A stretch of 64,000 nucleotides of DNA from Verrucomicrobiia bacterium. Its GTDB lineage: Bacteria; Verrucomicrobiota; Verrucomicrobiia; Verrucomicrobiales; DEV007. A program made the position numbers and the translations under genes. Under the pieces are notes generated by a model that was not told the origin of the DNA, searched no databases, and saw only the letters and a program-made list of their open reading frames with translations. Location of the stretch: positions 60,182 to 124,181 of the forward strand of contig JAUIAH010000023.1 in assembly GCA_030425385.1 (NCBI GenBank), read 5' to 3'. Of the stretch, positions 50,794 through 59,563 are shown piece by piece. Each line of letters opens with the position of its first letter. The first letter of the stretch is position 1.

Positions 50794-53730
50794 CTATTCT
50801 GTGAGGCTATTGCGCGGATCGTTGAGACTGCGGAAGTAGGACGCAGCTTGGTCGGTTGGCAGCTTCAGACGCATCGCTCCGTCTTTATCGATCGCGCCAT
50901 CTGTCGCTAGACGTGACCAGTTTCTCAAGTCGTGGCTGACTTCGAACTGGGCGTGGCTGCCAACCGGCCAGGTGAGGTGAAGCCCGGTCGGTAAGGTGAC
51001 CATCCGGAACAAGGGTTCACGCGTGGCTGGGGTTGTGGTCACCGCCGAGGTGGCGGGTGCGACCGCGGCGTCGGCATAGAAGGCATCGAGCGCTTGTTCG
51101 TGGCTTGCCCATCCTTCGGGCAAGAGGCGAACCACCCAGAGATGGCCGCCACCAAGACGGGTGCCGGGATCCAGAGCAAGATCGAAGCGAAGGGTCGATT
51201 CGCCTTCGTCCAGAGGCACCACCGTGCTCGCAGCCGTGGACCAGCCATTCATGGAATCCTGTAGGTAGATGCCAAGCTCACGACCAGCCGCAGCGCTCAC
51301 CTGCACGGTCACTGGCGCCGATTTCCCAGCGGTGAGCACCTCTGGGACAGAGATTCCTAACAAAGTATCTGGAACGCTGTTAGGATCGCCAACAGTCACC
51401 TCCGCATAGTAGGCGGCAAGGGCCTCTTCATGAGAACTGGCGTCAAGTGGCAGAAGCCGGATCACCCAGAGATATCCAGGTCCCGAGCGCGCTTCTGATT
51501 GGATCGGAACCGGCACGGATAGGGATCCAGCCCCATGGACTTCCACGGTGGTCACGCCCGCCGTCGCCCAGGCATTCAAGGAATCTTGCATGCCGATCCA
51601 GAGCTCTCTCGGCTCGCTTGCGCTGTAATCTAACACCACCACGGCCTCGGCCCCGGCGGCAACGTTCTCAGGCAAGGTCACGATAGAAAGGGCGTCTGTT
51701 AGTCCAGAGCCAGGGAGCACTTCTGCCTCACCATAGGCCGCATCCAAAGAATCATTGGTAGGCGCATCAAGCCGTGGCTCTCCCGCGAAGAGTCTGGCAA
51801 CCCACACGTGCCCAGAGCCAACTCGGGCATTGGGAAGAATCGCGACGGGGATCTCGACCGTTTGTGAACCTGGCTGTAATGATAGCGTGGCAGGGTCAAT
51901 GCTATTCGCCCAACCTCCTTCGCTATCTTGCAAGCCTACCCAGAGAAACCGCTGTGGCGTGGCCCCGGTGGATCCGGCATCCACGGTTACGGTGACGACC
52001 TGTTCGCTCCCTTGTTCCACCGCCGAGGGAAAGTTGGCAGAGCCAATGGCGTCCGTGCCTCCACTTTGAAGTTCGTAACGAACCTCGACGCTGGGGGGCG
52101 TTGTGCTTTCGATAGTCGCGATCCTCAGAGGGCCATTTCCACGTGCCAACCGGATCCAGAACGAATGCACTCCCCTGGCTCCATCAGTGCCCGTGAGCAG
52201 TGCGGTGAGATCAAGCTCTAGCACGTCCCCGGTCTGAGCGGCTCCGAGATAGAAGCCGACCGTCTGGCCTGGCTCGAAAGCCGTATACAAAGAGTCTAAC
52301 GGTGGTGTTGTTTGAAACAGACCACGGTGGACCACGACATCCACATCACCAGAGACACCATCAGCGATGGGTAGGCGCACGATGGCGGAGTCCACGACAG
52401 CATCTTCAGGGAACGCAGACAGATCCACAGTCATGAGTCCCCAGTCATCTGCTCTTTCAAGGGCAATGCTAGGGTCGGCGGCATTGCCCGTTTGATTCAG
52501 GAGATAGGCCAGGTCGTGAATGATCGCGCCCTCGAATGTGAGCGCACCATCTGCCGGTGCCTCTACTAGGACAGGTCTAGCATCCTGCGCCAATGCTTGT
52601 CCGTTAGGGCCCGAACCCAGTGGAACCAGGCGAATGTCCCAGGTATAGCGACTCCCTGGAATGGCGGATGCGTCGATGGCTACGGTGAGGTCGGTGCTTC
52701 CTGGCCCGATCACCATGCGGGAGGCGCTCCCGATGAGGGCACCATCATCGGCGTCACGGCAGCTGACCCAAAGATCGAGGGGTGCCTCAGAGTCGTGGTG
52801 AAGGCGCACGGCGATGCTTTCGCCCGGATACACTTCAGAGGGAAGGCTGCCACCATGCACATAGGGGCCGGGCACCACCGTGACTCTTCCGTAGGTCACC
52901 GCCTCCGTGGTAAGGAAACGGGAGGGAAACTGGCCGCCCGTGACGACGGACAAGCCCAACCGACTTTCCCAAGAGTAGCTGCCAGGCGGCAGATCTGCCG
53001 GAATGGGAAAGGACGCGAGCACCGGGTTTGCCGTCAACGCGTGAAAGCTCTTGGCCACAGTCTGACCACTGGTGAGCTCGATGAGTTCGGTGAAGAGGAA
53101 CTGCCCTTGAACTGGATTGACGTCGAAAGGTATCGTCACCGTCTCCCCAGCTATTACTTCGCGGGGGAAGTCGGCTGCCAATTGGTTTCCATCGTCAATG
53201 ACTAACGTCATGCCATCATTCAAGGCCTGACGGGAGGCTGTCACCATGTGAGAATCGCCCGCCGCGACGTCAATCCAGAAGGTATAAATGCCAGGGCCAT
53301 CCTCGGGAAAGATGGTGAGCTGAAGGGAATTTCCCACAGTCGCCTCTTGAACGGCCTCACCTACCAGGATTCCTGGGGTGATGTCAGGATTGAAATCCAA
53401 GGGGGCTGATTCCGACCACGTCGGGACACCGCTCGGTTCAAAGCCCACCTGTCGCACGTGAAACACGTGGGTTTCGGACCCTTCCCATACGTCCATGGAG
53501 AGTCGCATCCATTCGAGATCCTCCAGGTCGGAGGCATCCACCGCGATCAAGGCACCCGAGATGTAGCGATGCAGACGCAAACTCGGACTGTTCGGGTCCA
53601 ATGGGATCCAACGGTCGCCATCCTTCTCATAGGTAATATCGGCGATGACGCGATCGATGTCGTTTGCCTCCGCACTCAGGGCCCCAATGATCAGGATTCC
53701 CAAACCAATACAACTCAAGAACCGGTCCAT
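50794..53730 (-). CDS. Large secreted protein with DNRLRE-like domain and repeated Ig-like modules
   Basis: A 978-residue protein with a signal peptide (ISGILIIGAL-like hydrophobic core, cleavage near SAEA). Early modules are beta-rich. At about 395-555 a DNRLRE-like domain is visible (DDWGLMTVDLSAFPEDAVVDSAIVRL in pieces; LELDLTALLTG). Three repeats of about 105 residues follow at about 570-675, 685-780 and 795-890. Each has a (L)W(V/I)G(M/L)QDS..(G/A)W motif and a G(H/Y)(V/L)WV(A/I/V)RLLP strand. The closing domain (FEVSHDLRNWSRLATDG) is shared with other secreted proteins here. No catalytic domain is visible, so it may be a surface or extracellular adhesin or scaffold. It is convergent with fmt. 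Confidence 0.75.
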   Translation of the reverse strand: MDRFLSCIGLGILIIGALSAEANDIDRVIADITYEKDGDRWIPLDPNSPSLRLHRYISGALIAVDASDLEDLEWMRLSMDVWEGSETHVFHVRQVGFEPSGVPTWSESAPLDFNPDITPGILVGEAVQEATVGNSLQLTIFPEDGPGIYTFWIDVAAGDSHMVTASRQALNDGMTLVIDDGNQLAADFPREVIAGETVTIPFDVNPVQGQFLFTELIELTSGQTVAKSFHALTANPVLASFPIPADLPPGSYSWESRLGLSVVTGGQFPSRFLTTEAVTYGRVTVVPGPYVHGGSLPSEVYPGESIAVRLHHDSEAPLDLWVSCRDADDGALIGSASRMVIGPGSTDLTVAIDASAIPGSRYTWDIRLVPLGSGPNGQALAQDARPVLVEAPADGALTFEGAIIHDLAYLLNQTGNAADPSIALERADDWGLMTVDLSAFPEDAVVDSAIVRLPIADGVSGDVDVVVHRGLFQTTPPLDSLYTAFEPGQTVGFYLGAAQTGDVLELDLTALLTGTDGARGVHSFWIRLARGNGPLRIATIESTTPPSVEVRYELQSGGTDAIGSANFPSAVEQGSEQVVTVTVDAGSTGATPQRFLWVGLQDSEGGWANSIDPATLSLQPGSQTVEIPVAILPNARVGSGHVWVARLFAGEPRLDAPTNDSLDAAYGEAEVLPGSGLTDALSIVTLPENVAAGAEAVVVLDYSASEPRELWIGMQDSLNAWATAGVTTVEVHGAGSLSVPVPIQSEARSGPGYLWVIRLLPLDASSHEEALAAYYAEVTVGDPNSVPDTLLGISVPEVLTAGKSAPVTVQVSAAAGRELGIYLQDSMNGWSTAASTVVPLDEGESTLRFDLALDPGTRLGGGHLWVVRLLPEGWASHEQALDAFYADAAVAPATSAVTTTPATREPLFRMVTLPTGLHLTWPVGSHAQFEVSHDLRNWSRLATDGAIDKDGAMRLKLPTDQAASYFRSLNDPRNSLTE

Positions 53731-53820
53731 TTCACAGGCTATCGAAAGTCCTGAACTTGTCGCAATGGGAAAGCGTGCGGCTCGCAGATTGTCTCAATTC
53801 TGCGCCATTCAGCTCGCAGA

Positions 53821-55902
53821 TCACTCCACCCGGACGGGCATGCGTGCACCGGAACGTTCACGCCATTGCTTCAATTGCGCGGCCATGGCTCGAGCGCGAT
53901 CTGGTTCCGTTGTTGCGAGATCGTTGGTCTCTCCGAGATCGTCACCTAAGTGATAGAGTTCCAATGAGCCGTCATCGAATCGTTCGATGAGTTTGTAAGG
54001 GCCTTGACGCATGGCACTGCCGAGACGGTTGGACCGGTGAAAGGCGTAATTGGGATAGTGAAAGTAGATTGCCTCACGCGTGAAGTGGGTGGCGTCCTGT
54101 CGAAAGAGTGGCAGAAGGCTTTCGCCATCGGAGGATTGCTCTAGCGGAATGCCAGCAGCTTCCAAGAGCGTGGGGAAGAAATCCATGCTGATGACGGGTT
54201 CGCTAGAGAGTGATCCGGGTGGGATGACCCCTGGCCAGCGAGCGATGAGGGGGACGCGGATGCCGCCTTCATAGAGATATCCTTTGCCAGCACGCAGAGG
54301 GCGGTTATCAGCCACGCCACTGAATCCACCATTGTCCGAGGTGAAGATCACGAGCGTATTGTCACGCTGGCCAAGCGCGTCAAGGGCGGCGAAGACACGT
54401 CCCATGGAGGCGTCCATCGCCTCGATCATGGCACCATAACGTGAGTCGTTGAGTCCCGGTCCGCGGTGGTCGGCGTATTTGTCTAACAAGGCTTGAGGCG
54501 CCTCCATCGGCCAGTGAACCGTGTAGTTCCAAAGGAAGAGCAGGAAGGGTTTCTCGGCCTCTGTCTGCGTCTTCATGAAAGAAATGGCCTCATCGGCGAG
54601 TCGCTCCGGCAAGTATTCGCCTTCGCGCCGAGGCTCAAGATTGGGTATCCGATAGGGATCAAAGAACGTCGGAGGACCACCGTAGCCGCATCCACCGATG
54701 TTGAGGTCGAATCCCTGAGCCGTCGGTTCGAAGGCGGCCTCGCCTTTGCCTGGACCACTGAGGTGCCACTTACCCAGAAAGCCCGTCGCGTAACCCGCCT
54801 CTTTGAAGCGCTCCGCAAGGGTGATGTGTGATAATGCTAAGCGATCTTCCGTCTTGGCTGGGAGAAGGACGGGATCCTTGGGCGTGAAGCGTTCCTGGTC
54901 AGGAAGATGATTGGTGATGGCGAGCCGCGCCGGGGAGAGTCCGGTGAGAATGGCGGCTCGAGTGGGGGAGCACACCGGGGCGGCGGCATAGGCATCGGTG
55001 AAGCGCATGCCTTCAGCGGCGAAGCGATCGATGTGTGGCGTGTGCACCGCAGCATTTCCCTGGACGCGGAGATCGCTCCAGCCCAGGTCATCGATGAGGA
55101 TGAAGACGACGTTGGGGTGACGTGGAGGCGTCACTTCTGCCACGATGAAATCGACGAGTTCCTGACATTGAAAGAAGCCCTCCCACATGTTGTGTCCCTG
55201 TTCGGGTGCCACTTGGAGCGTCATCTTGCCGCCGAGGGCGTGGTAACGTTCGGCTATGAGAGCCGAGTTCTCTGCCAGTGGAACAACCTTGTCCGCATCC
55301 CCATGGATGTGGAAGATGGGAATCTGCGCCTTTGCTAGAGGAGCAAGGCGCTCGATGGGATTGTGTTCGGAAATCCTGTCCTGCAGCTCGGATTCCGTGA
55401 GCCCATAGGCGCCACAAGCCTTGGCTAGCCCTGGATAACTTCTGAGGTTGCAGACGGGATAGATGCCGGCGATTGCAGCGACATTGTCAGGGTTGTCAGC
55501 GGCCCAGTTGTAGAGCATGAGTCCGCCGCGGCTGCGTGCGAGGAGTACCGCGCGCTGGTGTGCTTGATAGTCTCGCACCATGGTCTCGTGCAAGGCGGAA
55601 TAGAGTGCACGGCCCGCCCGATTGCCGTAGGATTCTCCCACGTCCACACCCGCCACAGCGATGCCTTTGGCAAGGAACTGGCGAAGCATCCATCCTTCGT
55701 CCTTCCCATTCGGTAACCGCGGATCAAAGGTGGGCGCGTAGAGCACCCAAGGCATCTGCGCGGACCGCAGCTCGGGCTCTGGCAGGAGCACAAAGGCGGC
55801 GTGCCCCTCCAGATCAAAGCGCTTCCAAGGGAGGGCGTCGTCGGTCTGGGCCTGGAGAGTGAGGCTAGTGAGGGCGAGGAAGATCCACGAAAGCGCTTTC
55901 AT
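53821..55902 (-). CDS. Esterase-sulfatase fusion: N-terminal alpha/beta-hydrolase plus C-terminal type I sulfatase
   Basis: A 693-residue secreted protein with a signal peptide (MKALSWIFLALTSLTLQA). Residues about 25-255 are an alpha/beta-hydrolase: nucleophile Ser124 in LARSRGGL, Asp202 or Asp204 in HGDADKVVP, His237 in EQGHNMW. From about 261 a complete sulfatase follows: PNVVFILIDDLGWSD with metal Asp residues, formylglycine motif CSPTR (Cys311, Arg315), then AAILTGLSP, and VIFTSDNGGFS. The two enzymes sit on one chain, which suggests combined de-esterification and desulfation of one decorated glycan. It is probably periplasmic or cell-bound. No homologue-specific substrate can be named. 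It is divergent from a giant FG-GAP gene. Confidence 0.9.
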   Translation of the reverse strand: MKALSWIFLALTSLTLQAQTDDALPWKRFDLEGHAAFVLLPEPELRSAQMPWVLYAPTFDPRLPNGKDEGWMLRQFLAKGIAVAGVDVGESYGNRAGRALYSALHETMVRDYQAHQRAVLLARSRGGLMLYNWAADNPDNVAAIAGIYPVCNLRSYPGLAKACGAYGLTESELQDRISEHNPIERLAPLAKAQIPIFHIHGDADKVVPLAENSALIAERYHALGGKMTLQVAPEQGHNMWEGFFQCQELVDFIVAEVTPPRHPNVVFILIDDLGWSDLRVQGNAAVHTPHIDRFAAEGMRFTDAYAAAPVCSPTRAAILTGLSPARLAITNHLPDQERFTPKDPVLLPAKTEDRLALSHITLAERFKEAGYATGFLGKWHLSGPGKGEAAFEPTAQGFDLNIGGCGYGGPPTFFDPYRIPNLEPRREGEYLPERLADEAISFMKTQTEAEKPFLLFLWNYTVHWPMEAPQALLDKYADHRGPGLNDSRYGAMIEAMDASMGRVFAALDALGQRDNTLVIFTSDNGGFSGVADNRPLRAGKGYLYEGGIRVPLIARWPGVIPPGSLSSEPVISMDFFPTLLEAAGIPLEQSSDGESLLPLFRQDATHFTREAIYFHYPNYAFHRSNRLGSAMRQGPYKLIERFDDGSLELYHLGDDLGETNDLATTEPDRARAMAAQLKQWRERSGARMPVRVE

Positions 55903-56010
55903 AGCGGTAGTCTGCCAAGTCTCCCGACGAATTCAATCGAGGCTCTTGGCAAAGTCCCTGCTAGTCAGAAAGCCGTTGCCCCCTCGCGATGAGGTCGGCA
56001 GAGTGGCCTC

Positions 56011-59000
56011 GTGAAGACTTTATTCCCTCTCTTTCTAGCGATGGGTGCAATCGTGTGGTGCGTTTCGTGCTCGCGCGATGGCGAATCAGATGCGCCTATG
56101 AGTGCCCCAGTGCTGGAGGCGCGTTTGCTGCCGCGCCCACATCCCGGCGTGTTGGGATTCGTGCCGGCTCTCACTTTCAAGAACTTCCAGGGGGAAACCG
56201 TCTCGTCTGAAGGATTGTTAGGCAAGCCGTGGATCCTGCTGTCGTTGCCGGAGGGTAAGAAGGCCATGATCGAAAGGGTAGGGGAACGGGCGCCGTCCGA
56301 GCTTGTGTGGGTTCTGTTAGGTGATGCGGTATCAGATGTGCCTGAGACCACGCTGTTCACGGAAAGGGAGACGGTGACTTCTATCAGCGAAGCTCTTGCC
56401 GCGGAGAAGGCAACCGCATTGCTCGTGGATGCCTATCAGCGGGTACGTGGAACCTACGATGGGATGAGTGACGAGGTGGTGAATGCGATCGTGACTGATC
56501 TCGTCGCCTTGCAGGCAGAGATTGTCCCGGTGCCAGATGACGTCCTCGATCCCGCGTGGATGGAGGCGCGGGCAGAGGCGCAGATTGCCTCCGCGAAAGC
56601 GTTAGAAGTGATGCACGACTTTCAGTTCACTGATGCGCGTGAAGAATGTGGGATTCGTTTCCGGCACAAGATCGTCGATGATTCGGGCAAGCGTTTCAAA
56701 GGCGTGCACTACGATCACGGATCTGGAGTGGCGGTGGCTGATATCGATGGGGATGACTTGCTCGACCTCTATTTCGTCAACCAAGTGGGCTCGAATGCGC
56801 TGTGGCGGAATCTCGGAGATGAGCGCTTTGAGGATATCACCGCTCAGGCTGGGGTCTTTGTCAGTGATCGCATTGGGGTGTCTGCATCCTTCGCCGACAT
56901 CGACAACGACGGGGACCCCGATCTCTACGCGACGGCGCTTCGCAAGGGCAACATCCTGTTTGAGAATCTAGGCAACGGCCGATTCCGCGATATCACGGCG
57001 GCGTCGGGTTTGGGATACAAGGGTCATTCTTCCGGTGCCGTGTTTGTGGACTATGATCGCGATGGGCGCCTTGACGTGTTAGTCACCAATGTTGGACAGT
57101 ACACCACGGAAGAAGAGATTCCCGTGACCATGGAGAGCATCCGCGGTGAAGCCGACACGGGCGAGACCTACCACGAAGGGTTTTCGGATGCCTTCGGAGG
57201 GCACTTGAAGGCGGAAAGATACGAGTCGAGCCGGCTTTATCGGAATGTTGATGGGCGCCGATTTGTCGATGTGAGTTCCGAGGTGGGTATAGAAGATTTC
57301 GGATGGACGGGCGATGCTGCCGCGGTGGATCTGAACACTGATGGATGGCCAGACTTCTATATGCTCAACATGCAAGGGGACGATGAGGTCTATCTGAATC
57401 GCGAGGGAAAGCGTTTTGATAGGGTGGGGCGAGAGTGGTTCCCAAAGACCCCTTGGGGTTCCATGAGCATCAAGGCCTTCGACGTAGAGAATGATGGAGA
57501 CCTCGATCTCTACATCACGGACATGCATTCCGACATGAGCGAACACATCGGTCCCGAGAAGGAGAAGGAGAAGGAGAAGGCAGCCATGCAGTGGACGGAA
57601 TCCTTTCTCAAGACGAAGGACACGAGCATCTTTGGCAATGCCTTCTTTCGCAAGTCTGATGCAGGCTATGAGGAAGTGTCAGACGCGATCGGAGCTGAGA
57701 ATTACTGGCCATGGGGATTGAGTGTGGATGATCTGAATGCTGATGGCTTTGATGACGTGTTCATCGCCTCCAGCATGAACTTTCCATTGCGCTATGGCGT
57801 CAATTCCGTCCTTCTCAACGTGAAGGGCCAACGATTTCAAGATGCCGAATTTGTCCTCGGGGTGGAGCCGCGCGCCGATGGGGCGGCGCTACCGTGGTTT
57901 GAGTTGGATTTGTTAGGCAAAGATCGAGGAGCGCCCGTTATCGAGGTCCTGGGGCTCAGTGAACCAGCCCTGGCAGAGTTGCCAGAACGCGTGGTGGTGT
58001 GGGGCGCGAAAGGGAGTCGTTCATCTGCGATCATTGACCTCGATGGAGATGGCGATCTTGACATTATTACCAATGAGATGAATCACTATCCTCTCATTCT
58101 GAAGAGCAATTTGTCAGAGAAGCATCCCGATCTCGCCTACCTGAAAGTAGCTCTCGTGGGCAGGCAATCCAATCGCAGCGGTCTCGGTGCGGTTGTGCGG
58201 GTCACGATCGGTGAGCGGACCTTGATGAAGGTCAAGGATGGGCAATCTGGGTATCTCTCTCATAGTGACTATCCTCTCTACTTCGGGCTTGATGGAGCCA
58301 ACCAGGTGGATCGTGTGGAGGTGACCTGGCCCTCGGGAATCGTGCAAGTGATTGCGGGCCCACTTCCATCGAATCAGTTGCTTCGCATCGAAGAGGATGG
58401 TGAGACTAGCAATCGTCCTCATTCTGGCGCTGTGCCGCCGGCGGCGAATGAGGGAAACGAAACGAGCGCCGTGATCGAGGTGCGACCAGGCGAGAGCATT
58501 CAGGCGGCGCTGGAGGTAGCGGCCAAGGATCCCGTGCGCAAACGCGTGCTCGTGCATGCTGGGACTTATCGCCCAGAGCGGCCAGGGCAAGCCATGGTGT
58601 GGTTCAATAAACGACACGATGGGATCACGTTAGAAGCAAAGGGCGAGGTGACCCTCACGGCTGCCAATCCACAACTCGCCAAACAGGAAGATGCTAGCTT
58701 CCCGGCGATCGTCAATCACGTGGTCTACTTTGGGGATGGGGTGAGTCGTGACACCGTTCTGCGAGGGTTTCGCATCACTGGCGCGCGCGGGTTTCTTTCC
58801 ACTTCGGAGGCACCCGTGAGCATTCAGCCGGACCTCTCCGATCCGAAACTGAAGAAGGCGAGGTTCTTCTACACGGATGGCGGCGGGATCAAGATCTTCG
58901 GGCGCTCCTACCCGACAATCGAGAACGTCGAAATTGCTGACAATTTCACCAGTCCCTGTGGAGCAGGCATTTCTGTCGAGCACCGTGGATTCACAGATGG

Positions 59001-59535
59001 CTCTCGACTGCAGTCAGTCCTCATTCGCGATTGTGTCTTTCGGAATAATCGGTGTCCTATTAGTGGAGCGGCATTGGATCTCCTTCATGGGAGCTCGGCC
59101 GAGGTCGTCAATTGTCTCTTTGTGGGAAATCGATCCAACGATCCGATGGACGAACGTGCGGAGACGCCTGGGAAATGGAAGCCGAAGCATGGATCGGGAG
59201 CGCTCACGGTGTTTCCAGAGTCTACGATCATCGTCCGGCGATGCACCTTCACGGAGAACCGCAACGCGGTGGACGATTCTAACCAAGGCAATGTCTATGC
59301 GGATTGTCTCTTCTGGAAGAACAATGTCAGTGGCGGTTGGCCGCCAGGGGCTCGCTATGAACTCGACATCGCCTCGGCAGTTGGTGTCAGCGGATGCTTC
59401 ATCCACGGCGACATCGACGATCTCCAGAACACGATCGATCCAGATCGGAACGTGCTCGAATGCCCTGATCCGAAATTGAATGCGGCGTATGTCCCCACCG
59501 CAGAGGGATTTGAGAACGTGGGGTATCGACCTTGA
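56011..59535 (+). CDS. Giant FG-GAP/ASPIC-UnbV and beta-helix protein, probable lipoprotein
   Basis: An 1174-residue exported protein. It starts at GTG 56011, with MKTLFPLFLAMGAIVWCVSC as signal and possible lipid-attachment Cys. The FG-GAP/VCBS part (about 240-720) has VADIDGDDLLDLYF, FADIDNDGDPDLYATA, FVDYDRDGRLDVLVTN, AVDLNTDGWPDFYML and DVENDGDLDLYITDM. An ASPIC/UnbV domain at about 710-790 includes GLGAVVRVTI and YFGLDGANQVDRVEVTWPSG. The last 350 residues form a right-handed beta-helix (VLRGFRITGARGF, ENVEIADNFTSPCGAGI, FRNNRCPISGAAL). The charged run EKEKEKEK is encoded by a (GAGAAG)4 tandem at 57556-57579. Function unknown; probably a surface protein. Confidence 0.85.
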   Translation: MKTLFPLFLAMGAIVWCVSCSRDGESDAPMSAPVLEARLLPRPHPGVLGFVPALTFKNFQGETVSSEGLLGKPWILLSLPEGKKAMIERVGERAPSELVWVLLGDAVSDVPETTLFTERETVTSISEALAAEKATALLVDAYQRVRGTYDGMSDEVVNAIVTDLVALQAEIVPVPDDVLDPAWMEARAEAQIASAKALEVMHDFQFTDAREECGIRFRHKIVDDSGKRFKGVHYDHGSGVAVADIDGDDLLDLYFVNQVGSNALWRNLGDERFEDITAQAGVFVSDRIGVSASFADIDNDGDPDLYATALRKGNILFENLGNGRFRDITAASGLGYKGHSSGAVFVDYDRDGRLDVLVTNVGQYTTEEEIPVTMESIRGEADTGETYHEGFSDAFGGHLKAERYESSRLYRNVDGRRFVDVSSEVGIEDFGWTGDAAAVDLNTDGWPDFYMLNMQGDDEVYLNREGKRFDRVGREWFPKTPWGSMSIKAFDVENDGDLDLYITDMHSDMSEHIGPEKEKEKEKAAMQWTESFLKTKDTSIFGNAFFRKSDAGYEEVSDAIGAENYWPWGLSVDDLNADGFDDVFIASSMNFPLRYGVNSVLLNVKGQRFQDAEFVLGVEPRADGAALPWFELDLLGKDRGAPVIEVLGLSEPALAELPERVVVWGAKGSRSSAIIDLDGDGDLDIITNEMNHYPLILKSNLSEKHPDLAYLKVALVGRQSNRSGLGAVVRVTIGERTLMKVKDGQSGYLSHSDYPLYFGLDGANQVDRVEVTWPSGIVQVIAGPLPSNQLLRIEEDGETSNRPHSGAVPPAANEGNETSAVIEVRPGESIQAALEVAAKDPVRKRVLVHAGTYRPERPGQAMVWFNKRHDGITLEAKGEVTLTAANPQLAKQEDASFPAIVNHVVYFGDGVSRDTVLRGFRITGARGFLSTSEAPVSIQPDLSDPKLKKARFFYTDGGGIKIFGRSYPTIENVEIADNFTSPCGAGISVEHRGFTDGSRLQSVLIRDCVFRNNRCPISGAALDLLHGSSAEVVNCLFVGNRSNDPMDERAETPGKWKPKHGSGALTVFPESTIIVRRCTFTENRNAVDDSNQGNVYADCLFWKNNVSGGWPPGARYELDIASAVGVSGCFIHGDIDDLQNTIDPDRNVLECPDPKLNAAYVPTAEGFENVGYRP
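57556..57579 (+). repeat. Tandem repeat (GAGAAG)x4 inside the giant FG-GAP gene
   Basis: Four exact copies of a 6-base unit encode alternating Glu-Lys. Because the unit is a multiple of three, copy number changes would alter only the length of this linker and not the frame. Variation among strains is possible. Confidence 0.8.
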
Positions 59536-59563
59536 CGAAGCCGGTCGTCCAGAGTGAAGTCGA

